Source: Gaeumannomyces sp. JS-464
Taxonomy: Eukaryota; Ascomycota; Sordariomycetes; Magnaporthales; Magnaporthaceae
Assembly: GCA_002197995.1 (NCBI GenBank)
Contig: NGZR01000001.1
Span: forward strand, 1,860,001-1,924,000
Reading direction: 5' to 3'
Length of the DNA: 64,000 nucleotides
Position 1 is the stretch's first letter; each line of letters begins with the position of its first letter. A model generated the notes under the pieces. That model did no database searches. It saw nothing but the letters and a program-made list of their open reading frames with translations, and had not been told where the DNA came from. This document shows positions 24,419-35,200 of the stretch, piece after piece. A program made the translations under genes and the position numbers.

Positions 24419-27021
24419 ATGGAGCATCTCCCCTCTCGCGCCGGCTCAAGTTCGATAAACATCCCGTACCTCGGCGGCGAAGAATTCGAAGCGAGAACCT
24501 CCAGGTCCAACGACGATATCCTTTACAACTTCAAGAGCTACTGGGACCGCAAGGGATGGGAGCGTAACCAAGTGACGGGCGACCTGTCGTTCAAGAAGCT
24601 CAGCCAGCATGAACTGGCCCAGGCGCTCCAGACGTGGCTCTACTTTGGAACCCTCATCTCCATATTCGGGAGGGTCGGGATCTCGGTTCGCACTCGAGAC
24701 TTTGTCGACCCTTCGCCGTTACCACTACTACCACAAGGGTTGGGGGGAAGAACATGTTCGTCCGCACCACGGGGCTGCCCGATCTGGTCGCGAGATGGGC
24801 GGAGCGGGATGGGTTTTCCGATGGACCGCGCGTTGTTCTTGACGTCAACAATCCGAGAGACATACGGGGCGAAAACATCAAGGAGATGCTGAACTGGACG
24901 TTCTACTACCTGGGCAAGTTCCAGCGCGAAGGCGAGGCCATGGCGGGGCTGCACAAGAGCCGCATGCAGCTGGTTGAGCTGTCCGTCATGGCCATGGCCG
25001 AGAGTCTCTGCTCGCCGCGGCAGCGGTCTACGGCTACGACATCGGCAGATGCCGTCTTGGGGCCCGAGTCCCGTCCTGCAAGCCCAGCTTCGGAGTAACG
25101 GATGGTGTGTCAGCGACTCGCCTTTCTTCCCCGAGTCCATGAGCTGTGCTGCCATCAGCGCAGATTACTATTTTGGCAGCTTTGCATGTCCCCGCCGGCG
25201 TGACCGTGCCGGAGACCATTCCGACTGTACCGTGGCCATCTGCAACGACTACTGCCAAAAGGTCGATTACCACGAGTACCGACAGACACATGTAACCGGC
25301 TGCGAAGGTGAATGCGGGCCGTTTCGGCCCCAAGGAGGCCATCAGGCTCGTTCAAAATGCACAAATCCCGGTTCTTCAGTGGGACGGGGAAACCATACGG
25401 GTCTCGGCGGGGGATCGTACCGTGAACGAATACGTGGCGATATCACACGTGTAAGTGCCTATTTATCCATCCTCTTATTTATTGGGGTAGTATACCGCGT
25501 TCCTCGCCACCTGATTATCATGTTTCAATCGTTTTTAGCCTCCTTATGTCTGGGTACGTACCTAATATCGTTGCTAACACATAATACAACAGCTGGTCTG
25601 ACGGCTTAGGCAACAATGACAAGTCTAATTCGCTTTGGGCTTGTCAGCTGTCCCGGATCCAGTCTCTGGCCGACGAGCTCTGGCGCGTCGGCTTCAAACC
25701 ATGGCCACAGGGAAAGGGAATGGGAACGGTGCCGTTCTGGCTCGACACGCTCTGCGTCCCGGTTGGAGACGAAAACCGGTACCCCGAAGGAGACCGGACA
25801 CGCGACCTCCGCAAGGACGCCATCAGCCAGATGGCAGACATCTACCGATTCGCCAGCCGCGTGCTCGTGCTCGACTCGAAACTCCTCGGGCTGCCGCGCT
25901 CGGCCGACGTGGTCGACAAGTACGTGCATATTCACCTCTCCAACTGGCATCACCGGCTGTGGACGATGCAGGAGGGCCAGTTGGCGCGCAGCCTCTTCTT
26001 CCAGTTCCTCGACGGCGCCGAGTCGTTCCAGGATATGAATCGCGCTGAGCTGCAGGTCTTCGACCATCACGCGGCCCGGAACCTGTGCTCGCCGCTGCGG
26101 CTGCTCTGTGCCGTCGAGCTCGAGAGGTTCTATCGCGCAGTGGAGATCGATGATGCGCAGCATCTCGATCTCGCGGCACGTCTGAGGTCCTGCGCCCGCT
26201 ACCTGCGGAGCCGCGAGACCAGCCGGTCCGAGGACGAGTCGGTGTGCGTAGCCAGCATCCTTGGGCTCGGGAGCGGCGGCGCGAGGGAGATTCTCAACCG
26301 AGACGGTGCCGCGCGCATGGCCTGCTTCTACGACCTGGTTGGCTCCTTCGACCCCTCATCATCTTCCACGACCACCCGCGGCTTCCCGTCGACGGCTACC
26401 GCTGGGCTCCGAGGACGTTCCTGCGCCAGGTGCCCGATCTCATCAGCATGCGTAAGCCACATTCGGAGCCTGGACCCGAGCACGCTGTCATCATCCCTAA
26501 CGGCGGCGGCTTGCCCGTCCAGTTTGGGGGATTTGAGTTCACCAGCGACAGCCTACTGCAGCCTGGCTCGCCCATCCTGATTCGGCAGATTACAGACGAC
26601 CGGAAGTGGACGCCCAGATACCCTGGGGATTACAAGGTACCGTGGTTCGGGTCAACCTTCAGGATGGAGCTTCGGGACCTGCTCGGGGATGCTCCCCCCG
26701 CTCGACCCGGTCAGCGATGGGCCGTCCTCTGGCCCGGGTGTCTCGAACGGGACATGCTCCCCTACCAGACCGCGGCAATTATGGGCATCATGGATACGGA
26801 CACCCCCGCGCCCTTCCACCATCGAAGCAATACAACAGACCACCTGGACGGAGCACAGCAAGTACAACATCCAGCTCCCAGCGTACTCTGTGCCTCGTAG
26901 AATCTCCCTGCGCTATGTCTGCCGCGTCGAGGTATCCATGCCTGCTCCAGAAACTGTCTCGGAGCAGCCCCGTCTTGGAGTCTGGGCCTACAGCACCCAA
27001 CAAAAATGGTGTTTGCGCTAA
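24419..27021 (+). pseudogene. HET-domain (heterokaryon incompatibility) protein, frameshifted
   Basis: The ATG at 24,419 begins MEHLPSRAGSSSINIPYLGG and runs to about 24,690. The frame changes near 24,700-24,750, 25,010-25,100 and 25,320. The HET core is clear: a block YVAISHVW, split by an intron at 25,451-25,592 (GTAAGT..GCTAAC..CAG), continues SDGLGN, then FWLDTLCVPV (about 25,736) and RDLRKDAISQMADIYRFASRV-like sequence, WTMQEGQLAR and so on to about 26,350. This N-terminal pattern of HET proteins triggers cell death when incompatible strains fuse. Further one-base shifts lie near 26,355 and 26,810 before the stop at 27,019-27,021. A Cys-rich segment (25,100-25,310) precedes the core. Either a decayed gene or one damaged by indel errors. 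Confidence 0.8.
25451..25592 (+). other. intron within the HET core
   Basis: The 142 bp intron starts GTAAGT, has a GCTAAC branch-like site at 25,573 and ends ACAACAG. Removing it joins CACGT and CTGG and restores the conserved HVWSDG motif, which fixes both splice sites. Confidence 0.85.
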
Positions 27022-27269
27022 AAAGCACCTACCGGAATGGGATTAGGCGTAATATCCCACAAACCCGTCTGTCTCTTAACTGTTTAGTACCTTAAATATA
27101 CCGAGGTTTATTTTCGCTGCCGCTCCATCCTTCACACTTCCAATGTGATCATGTGTGGGAGGATATTCGAGGCACCTCCTCTTTTAACCTGTCTTTTTTC
27201 TGCCGTTCGGGCTACATAAGTAATTATTGTAGACAAGGGATGTGGTATTAGTGGCAAGGTTACCTAACG
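27022..27269. other. 3' flank of the HET gene
   Basis: About 250 bp with no gene or repeat recognised. Confidence 0.4.
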
Positions 27270-27404
27270 TGGTTCATCAGTGAGTCGGACACATCAGCGA
27301 GTCGGACACGCAACCGCGACCTCCGGACAACCAACTCCAACTCCAACCCCCAAACGCCTGCAATCCATTCAAACTACTCAGAACTATATACATCAGACAT
27401 TTCT
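27270..27404 (+). mobile_element. end fragment of a pogo-type element
   Basis: The sequence cagtgagtcggacacatcag.. and then caatccattcaaactactcagaactatatacat parallels the left end of the pogo element at 47,077 (gagcgacacacc.. then caattcatttaaactactcggaactatatatat), which is the transposase C-terminal side. It carries the doubled gagtcggacac motif expected of a terminal repeat. The element is truncated at 27,405 where B2 begins; no transposase remains. Confidence 0.55.
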
Positions 27405-28788
27405 TCCACCTTCCCCCCGAAAAATTTTCCTGTCGGACCCACTGTTAGTGGCCGCTAAGGAACACGGCCAATTTTGGTGTGTGGCCCGCCAAAAGAATGG
27501 TCGAAGCACTATCAGGGTACTAACAAGCCATTTGGCTTGTTTTGCTCGCGTTTTCCGACTCCTTTCAACAACGACGTCGGCAACGCAACTGGGCCAAAAA
27601 AGCAGAGAATGGCTGGCAAAGGTATGGCGGTGCCTATTGCCAGTCGAGGGGAAGGCCTGCACCCTATCGCCCAGGGCGCGCGCCTCGCGCGCGCCAAAAT
27701 CTTGACAATCAGATGCTTTAACATTCGCGCATCACCAGACCGCCTTTTGACTTCCTTTCGCTTTCGCCTCGCGGGCACACGACACGCGACGAAAAGATAA
27801 ACGCATAAGAAGACTGCAGGCCGGTAAGCAGTTAGAACACATTGGACGAATAGCCGGCCCGGCCGCCGCCGTCCCCCGCCAACCACGGCCGCCGTTGTAC
27901 TACGGCACCAGCCGCCGCCTTTCCCGCTATACTCGCGACTCCTCCTTGGTCGACCGCATCCAACGATACGCACGGCGCAAGATTGGCCTGCTTAGGCACC
28001 TGCTTAAGCACGCACGCGCAAGATTTGCTTTGACGGCACGCGCCTTTGTTTGTTGCCACGCCGGGCTGTACATATGTACAGGTGGCATCGCACGCGCAAG
28101 ATCTTGACGTGGCTCTGTTTGCCAACGTGGCCTGAACGGTACGCCTGACACTACGTTGCAAACCGCGCAGCCTGTCGTTCGATACGCGACACTCCAGGAG
28201 CACACTGGGTTGGAATTAGGCCTTCCAGCTCCCGAACTTTTCTTTCTTTGGCCGGGCCCAGGGGACCATTGCGGCCCCTCCGCCTGGCTTTCTGATGGAG
28301 GTGCGCGACGACAGGCACCCAAAGTGATTGGTGATTGTTGCTTGACTACTCTACTCGATCGCGGGCTAGGGCGCCCGCAGGCCAAAATACTAGGGCCAGT
28401 GCATAGGCCTAGAGCTGTGGGGCACCAGTTGCCACCCACGTGACTCCAGGCCACCTCTGACACTTTCACTTTACTCCGGCACCTTGCCGGCCGATTGCGT
28501 TTCTCTACCACCCGCGGCGCTTATTGCGCCGCCCGCTGCGCTTACAGCGCCCTGGCGATCTTTCGCCCTTTCGCCGATTGCCCGCTCACTAACAAGGAGC
28601 GCCGGAATGCGGCCCGAACTCCGTGTGCCTTGGGCTTGCCCCATGGTTTGATTTGTTAGCCGCCTCGATAGCAACATGTAGCCTAGTGTCAAGCTTAGGT
28701 AGCGCTAGCACGTCGTACGCCCCCTGGGAGGCAGGGACTGGTAGATCCCGACTTAGCGACGTTAATAAACTCTCTCTCTCTCTCTCCA
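27405..28788 (+). mobile_element. non-autonomous LINE-tailed element B, copy 2
   Basis: This is a 1.38 kb relative of B1 with little C-to-T damage. The head accttcccccgaaaaattt is shared with B1, as are the ggacccactgttagtggcc block, the ttccgactcctttcaacaacg region, the gttagaacacattggacgaatagccgg block and the ggttggaattaggcc block. The last roughly 300 bp match the LINE 3' UTR and end in (CT)n. A perfect 9 bp GC hairpin lies at 27,675-27,695, equivalent to the one in B1. Extra sequence relative to B1 lies around 28,030-28,150 and 28,300-28,440. No ORF looks real. No clear target duplication is visible. Confidence 0.7.
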
Positions 28789-28840
28789 CCTGCTGCCCAC
28801 GGTTCCCGGATCCGGGGCCTTGGATTTCAGAGGCATACAG

Positions 28841-29866
28841 TCAGCTGAGAAGTTCCATCTTAAAACTGCATGTTATCAGCTTGTCCCTACCGGAAGCGAC
28901 TTCTACCACCCATCTGCTCAGTTTTCCAAGTAACCTTTTAAACCCGTTCTTTTCCACAGAGGAAAACCTGACCATGTCCCTGTGGTTGGCGTGGATGCTG
29001 ATCGAAGTAAAGCCCTCGAAAGTAGCGGATTCCTTGGATACAACTGTCCCGGCGACAGACAAAGGCAATTCTTCAAAGAAGCATGTGACCTCGAGGCGCC
29101 TTCCGCTTTCCCGCTGTTCGCGTACCATGTCCAAAAACCGGCCCTGAATAGATTCGAGGAACTGATCTTTCGTTTCCAAGATCCCCAAGAGCGACTCGTT
29201 GGTAGACTTGACAAGGCCAATAGCCCTCGCTGGTATCCGACCCCAATCGGCCATCCAAAACCCCTTGTAAGGGGTGCCCATAAACATAATGCCTTTGGTG
29301 CAATCGAATATGTCGCGAAATTGAGATTCGGGATGGTTTCGCGAATGCAAAATAGCCTTTTTGCAGACAAGGCCCCCCAGACTGTGGGCGAGGAAAATGA
29401 GGGGACGAAACCGCGCTTCGCAGCTAGCTTTATCTGTCGTCAGGTCGTTTAAAAGGTTTTTGGCATGGTCTTTTAGCCGATTATTCGATGCAGCCGATCG
29501 TCGTAACACGTATGCGTCGTATCCGTACATGAGTATGCGGGCGTTTTTAAGCTTTTGCGGTAGAAGGGTCCCTGGCCAGGGCGTGGACTGCCCGTCGGCG
29601 GTCCAGGTACTATCCCGGTTCCCGGTCAAGCCGTGGACGAAGCAAATGTCGACCGTGGCACCGGGACAGTCGTGCAGAACTTTGACTCCATCGGGAAGGG
29701 GGGACTGGCGGCGGGCTTTCCGGAGGGCCTGGTTGGAGCGGGTCTTGGCTTGGTTCTCGAGGCGGGCTCTCGGGGGGCCCGGTTGGGGCGGGGTTTGGCT
29801 CGGTTCTTGAGGCGGACTGGGGCGACGCCGCCCCAAGCGGCGTAGCAGTTTCCTGAATTTCCCCAT
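28841..29866 (-). CDS. SESB/PGAP1-like alpha/beta-hydrolase domain protein, probably truncated
   Basis: This is a 341-residue single-exon frame. Residues 1-55 are basic and Pro-rich and contain two copies of a 17-residue unit (EPSQTPPQPGPPRAR type) encoded by a 57 bp imperfect tandem repeat (29,700-29,830). Residues 60-325 match the serine-esterase-like hydrolase fold: CFVHGL (75-80) for the oxyanion region, nucleophile motif AHSLGG with Ser162, then KGIMFMGTPYKG (191-202). In fungi this domain is commonly the N-terminal effector of NLR-like immune or incompatibility proteins and is followed by NACHT or NB-ARC. Here it ends where that domain would start (SRWVVEVASG), 53 bp before B2. So it is probably a truncated NLR; a free-standing hydrolase is possible. 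Confidence 0.75.
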   Translation of the reverse strand: MGKFRKLLRRLGRRRPSPPQEPSQTPPQPGPPRARLENQAKTRSNQALRKARRQSPLPDGVKVLHDCPGATVDICFVHGLTGNRDSTWTADGQSTPWPGTLLPQKLKNARILMYGYDAYVLRRSAASNNRLKDHAKNLLNDLTTDKASCEARFRPLIFLAHSLGGLVCKKAILHSRNHPESQFRDIFDCTKGIMFMGTPYKGFWMADWGRIPARAIGLVKSTNESLLGILETKDQFLESIQGRFLDMVREQRESGRRLEVTCFFEELPLSVAGTVVSKESATFEGFTSISIHANHRDMVRFSSVEKNGFKRLLGKLSRWVVEVASGRDKLITCSFKMELLS

Positions 29867-30900
29867 CCGTTGTATTGTCGAAGCAACCAGGAAGGCGGCC
29901 TAGGCCGAAGCACAGTGCAGGTAATCGTAATGTTTGATGGTTTGACGACCAAGGCCCGTCGTTTCCGGGAGTGCAAACTCGCGAAAAGGAGAGGAAGGTG
30001 GTGGGGGCCAGCTAGATGCCCGACACACCTGCCTAACAACACACCACAGCCAATCGTCTTCGCATTTTGGTCGGGCTGAGCATGGCAGTCTTGGCGATGC
30101 AAACCTGTTCAGCCATTGGCGTGGGGGCGGTAATTTAACGAAAATACTTTAGGGCGTCCTGTCCAATCCGGCGCGGCAAGCCTGGCAGCAGCACTGCACA
30201 GGTGGCGCCTAGAACAAATTAACACGATGTCACGGTGCAGTCTTTCCTTAATAAGGACCTTGCACGGTTGTAGCCCCAGCTACAACAACGTTCCTCTTTT
30301 GCCTTCATGGTGTGGCGGTACTACCATAGTCTGGTCCCGTGACACACGATTTTGTTGTCAAGCACTACGGCGCCCCGAACGCGTTAATATACCATATCGA
30401 AACGCTTTTTGAAACGGAGGAAATAGAAAGGCAACGGAGTTAAGGGTACATCCATCGTATTTTTGTTATAGCAGGCAGCGGAGCTAGCAAATTACGCACA
30501 GCTGCTGCGCCTCCATTTAACACTCGCATCCCGAAGGAAGGGGTTCGGTCGGGGCCGCGTGACGCCAACTTCTTTCTTTATTGGAACGTCGCCTCCTTGC
30601 CGGTTTTGGTTGGATAAAATTAGCACAAAGCAGATAAACTTGCTATTCGAAAAGATCCATCGCACCAAGGCGCAGCGCTTACGCATCGAGGCGGCCCGGC
30701 GTTATACAGTACGACGTACGGCCGCACGATTTCCCGGTCGACGAAACTAAGCCTTAAGATTTCCGACTTTGGCGGGTCCGTCCCTCGACGGGTCGCGGCC
30801 CGAAAGCTGCCGGCAAACTGGGGGATTGATTGCCAATCGGGAGCTTGGTTGTTGTTTAGCGGAAGGCGGAGCACCAACGTTCCAGGGCAGGACGAGCTCC
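29867..30900. other. upstream region of the hydrolase gene, no gene seen
   Basis: About 1 kb with only short unsupported frames. Confidence 0.4.
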
Positions 30901-31020
30901 TCCCTGGCGCCCAGTCTTTTCCGGCCGAGTTCGAATGCCAGCTTTGCAAGAAGTTTTCGATGCCGTCCGACTGGACCAAGCACGTGTACAAAGATTTCCA
31001 GCCATTGACTTACACTTGTG
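30901..31020 (+). pseudogene. C2H2-type zinc-finger fragment
   Basis: A short frame encodes FECQLCKKFSMPSDWTKHVY followed by a segment ending in TYTC. A finger with a SDWTKHVY core is typical of a large family of fungal accessory zinc-finger proteins, often linked to NLR or ankyrin genes. The family continuation (a second finger) is not found downstream, where frames become unrelated. The longer antisense frame over the region has no domain. Confidence 0.4.
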
Positions 31021-31558
31021 TTACCGCATGCGGTGGTACAAATGCAATTGCATCGATCGCGGCTGGGACTTGCTCCACGGCCCCGCGCATAGCCAGCAGC
31101 CGAGCCGTCGCAATATGCGCGCTGGTCGGCAGGTCGGCATCCAGGTCCTGCAAATAACACTGGGTTTAGCTCGGACGACGCTTCCAACCTGTCCCTGGCT
31201 TTTAGCCGCCGCTGGGACGTACTGGGGCTGGGAAGACGATGTCGGGATGGCGCGGATGCCCATTTGGCGGCGTGCGTGCAGCGAAACGATGGCGCAAGCT
31301 CGCATTGGGCTTTGACGGACTCGTTAACGCCGCTGCTGGACTGCCATCCCCGTCGGCTTTCTATAGGTGTCCGCATCGCTACGAGGGACCAGAAGTCTCC
31401 CGATAACCATGTTCGCCTGCTTAGAGCCTCCGACGAGCGTGTTGGAATGGACGCCCCCACGCTTTCGGCAGATGTTATGGCACGGCACTGCCAGTGGTAG
31501 TTGATAGAGTTGATAGCCGATTGGCTGGAGATTAGATAAGGAAGGACTGACAGGATAA

Positions 31559-31581
31559 AGGTGTGGCCTTCGGCCACACCT
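31559..31581. other. perfect 10 bp inverted repeat (hairpin)
   Basis: aggtgtggcc ttc ggccacacct has a 10 bp GC-rich stem and a 3 nt loop. No attached gene or transposon end is recognised. Confidence 0.6.
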
Positions 31582-32149
31582 CTCCTTTAACCTCTTTTTT
31601 CCTTTCCAGCTTAATATTCCCACACGTTCTGCACAAATCAAGGCTTAAATGCCACGTCGTGACAATAGATATCGCATCGCGTCGGGCATGGCCTGTCTGC
31701 GGACGAGAGGAGGTGCTACGACCGGATCGTGGACGAGTATGGGCGCATGGCCGCCCGACCGGGGAGTGTGATCGACGCCAGCAGGGGAACGCCAAGCGTA
31801 GCACTATGGCACGGCTTTGTGGATCGCTTTTCCGGGCGGGGGCTGGAGTCACTCCTGGTCTGGTTGGTCTTTGTAGGAGCGGACCTTGTCGGACGCGGCG
31901 TGGCCGATTTCGCCGCGTTAGGGGCAAGCCACCGCCGGCCGCCGGCGTTCGCGTACGGCCTTTTGTTCCGCGCCCGCCTGGCTTACGAAAACGACCTGGT
32001 ATCGCACGCGAAAACGGTCGCCTGTTAGGGCAGTTAGATAAAGGGAGACCCTTCCACCTTTGCTAAAAAGCCAGGACAATCAAAACCGCTGTTTTGATTG
32101 CGATAGGGGTCTTATACACCTAACGGGCACGAGAGGCAGGGCTGTAAGT

Positions 32150-32259
32150 GCACGGAGGGCACGCCGCACCATAACATCGCCTCCGATTTCGCGACCTCCT
32201 CCGTAAAGGGCGATGTAGCGGTGGCGAGGGCCAGGAAACTATTGTTGGACCGTAGCAAA
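32150..32259 (+). pseudogene. N-terminal-side half of the split unknown gene
   Basis: A plus-strand frame reads through a segment ending ARARKLLLDRSK at 32,259, exactly where the 3' tail of L4 begins. The last 13 bases (ggaccgtagcaaa) are also at the break of the minus-strand frame at 12,179. The reading phase is the same on both sides, so the two pieces would join as one continuous frame. About 31,021-32,150 upstream holds only unrecognised short frames. The protein family is unknown. Confidence 0.4.
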
Positions 32260-35200
32260 GAGAGAAAGAGAGAGAGAGAAAGTATATTTAACGTCAGCTA
32301 GTCGGGATCTACCAGTCCCTGCCTCCCAAGGGGCATATGACGTGCTAGCGTTACCTAAGCTTAACACTAGGCTATATGCTGCTATTAAGGCGGCTAACAG
32401 ATTAAACCCGAAGGCACACGGGGGTCGGGCCGCATTCCGGCGCTCCTGTTAGCGAGCGGGCAATCGGCAATAGGGCGTAAAAATACGCCGGGGCGTTGTA
32501 AAGCGCTGCGGGTGGTAGTTATGCTGTTGCCGGCGGGTATGCCGGAAAAGGGGTTAAAGCCGGGTTTGGGCGGGGGAGGGGGTTTTCGGACCTCCTGGGC
32601 CCGGCCTAAAGTGCGGGGATTAACGAGCTATTGTTAATCCTAATAGTACAAAGGAAAAGGTTAAGTATAGGCTTTTTGGGCCCTTTGTTATCGTCCGGCG
32701 ATGTAGTTATGGTTGGCTTTAACGAACGAAGCAAAAAGGGAGGGCTTTTGGAAAAGCCGTTTCCAATATCCGGGCTTATCGAAGGCCGGGGAGGGTCCGC
32801 TATAGGCCATTTGTTTTTGCCGCCCCGCTAGCCTGCAAAATACAGGGTGGGAAGGGGACTTATTTCGCCCGCAACGGCACGGGTTCGTTTCGTGTTGGAA
32901 CTTCGGTGGTACAGTCGAAATCCCCGTGGCCGGTGCGTGCGGCTATTAGCCGTTGCAGTACCTTCCGGTGCAGTGTAACGCTTCGGGCGTGTGTTGTGGT
33001 ACCGGCGGGGCTTATAGCCTTATACCGATCCGGAAAGTTGTTTTTAACCATGCGTTTCGGCGTCCCGGGCTGTTTTTCCGGGCTAAAGCCTTTACTCCGG
33101 CCACCGTTGGTTTAAAATGTTAAGGTATTGGCAGGGCCGATCCCAACTTTGCTTCGGCATTTGCCTTTTCGTTTCCGGGGATTCCATATAGCCCGGGACT
33201 AGCGTACGTATACCTGGTGTTTATTTATAAGGTAATGGATTTTTTAAAAGCCTTTTGTAAACTGTTAAGGGCCGTGCTTAAACAGCCGTTGGCCGCCGAG
33301 GTGTTATTAAGGTATAAGTGGAAAGTGCAATTGCGGAAGCTCCAAACGGCTTTCGGAGGCCCATTCGGGCCCCTTCCGCTTCGCCGTCGAATACTTTCCG
33401 CCGGATGCGCTAACCGGCCGTGCTTGGAAAGTTTGCGTTAGCCGGTTTGGTATATTACCCAGCCGTATCCAACTGCCCGTCCTTTGCTTTAAAACCCGTC
33501 GCTATATATTATAACGTCGGTAAGTGGAAAGGTGCGAAACCACGTTATAAAAGCTTTACGATTGCGGGCTTTTCTTATATGGCCATCGTAAACCCCGTAT
33601 ATTTATACGGGAGGTAGGCCGAGCGGGTGCAAGCCGGAAAGAGTTTGGCCGTCCTTTGCAAAAAGGTCGTAAACCTGCCGGGTAAGCCTGCTTTAGGCCT
33701 CGGGCGTTAAAAGCCGGCTTAGCCGCTGCGGCTAAGGGGTGCTTTTCCGGGACCGTATTTATGCAGGCCGCGAAACGAAGGCGGGCTTGTTTTAAAAGCG
33801 CTTAAACGCTTAAATGCCGGATTCGTAATGCAAAGCGTTTATCGGTGCGGTTTTCCAAACTGGAACCACTGCCCGGAAGGACGCGGTTAAAGCTTTATCC
33901 ACCCGTTTAATTAAATGGCTTTGGCGAATATATTGCTGTTATGCTGGTTTATACGGGTGTGGTTTGGTTTTGCCTTTATACCACACCTCGGCCCGTATAA
34001 AGCCGTGGGATTATAACTGTCGTAACGGCTTTATAAACCGAATGTGCCGGTATCCCTTTATCGAGTTCGTAAGCCTCCGGAGGTGGTTAGCAACGTTTTA
34101 AGCTTTTGCAGCCTTATTATCGACGTGGGCTTTAAAGTTAAGCCTTTGGTCGAAAAAAACCCCTAACCACCGTAAAGCTCTTGTAACTTGTTGGATGGTA
34201 AGCTTTCCGTTATAACCGCTAAAGTTATAGGGTTTTTCCGCTTGGAAAAATGCATAAGTTCGCACTTTCCCGGGTCGAAAGCCACTTTATTAACCTTTTC
34301 CCAACGTAGGATTTCCGTTACCGTAGCCCTGCTTTACGAAAGCACTTTTCCGGTGCTACCCGTTACGCAAATGCTTATATCGTCCGCGTATTCGTATTTA
34401 ACCGCTTTTGCTTTGGGTAGGATTTCGGCCATATAAAGCATAAACAGGACCGGTAACGCCGGTAACCTTGGGTAGCTCGCAATCCGGGGAAAAAGGGTGC
34501 CGTAGCGTCCTCCAAACGCATTTTAACCACCCTGTTTTTTTGCAAAAATAATACCTATCGTACTAACGTTGGATCCCAGCCTTAGTTTAAAAGCCTCCGA
34601 AAAAGCCTCCGGCGGAGTACGGCGTCGAAAGCCCTTTATACATCCATGGTAACGAAGGCGGCCGTTTTATGCTTTTGGAAAGCCCGTTCCACCTCGTGGG
34701 TTACGTATGCCGTTAAATCGATAGCGGCCTTTTTCGGGGTAGCCCCGGCGTGTTGCGGAGCTATAAGCCCGTATTGTAATGCGAGGATGCCATCCGCGAA
34801 GCCATTAGCCGTTTCAGCCCTTTCCCTAAGCACGGGAGCAAAGCTATCAGGCGGTAGGATTTTGGGTCCGTTATATCCGTTTTATTCAGCTTTTTTAACA
34901 TAACCACTTCCGCTATGCGGAAAGGGCCAAGGTAATGCCCGGCTTTAAGGCAAGCTTCGAAAAAAGCCCTAACGTATTCCCCTTATTGCCGGCCATGCCG
35001 TTGTAAGCAGCTTAACCGTTAAGGAGTCGACGTTTGGGGCCGTGTTTGCCGTGCTAACAGTGCACTTCCGGCATTCCTCCAAAAGGACGTGGGGGTCCCA
35101 CGGGAGTTGTGCGGTCCTTTAAGTAGCCCTTTGCAGCAACGAGTCCTTTTATAGGTCGTCCTCCGCCGTAAACCTACGGAGGATTTTACGGCCTAATGCT

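Noticed and set aside
30747..31577. 276-codon minus-strand ORF as a gene
   Set aside because: It has no domain or consistent composition, and the plus strand carries a recognisable zinc-finger fragment within it.
31563..32066. Overlapping plus-strand ORFs as a gene
   Set aside because: Two long frames overlap in different phases, neither shows family motifs, and the Arg/Pro bias suggests GC-rich chance frames.
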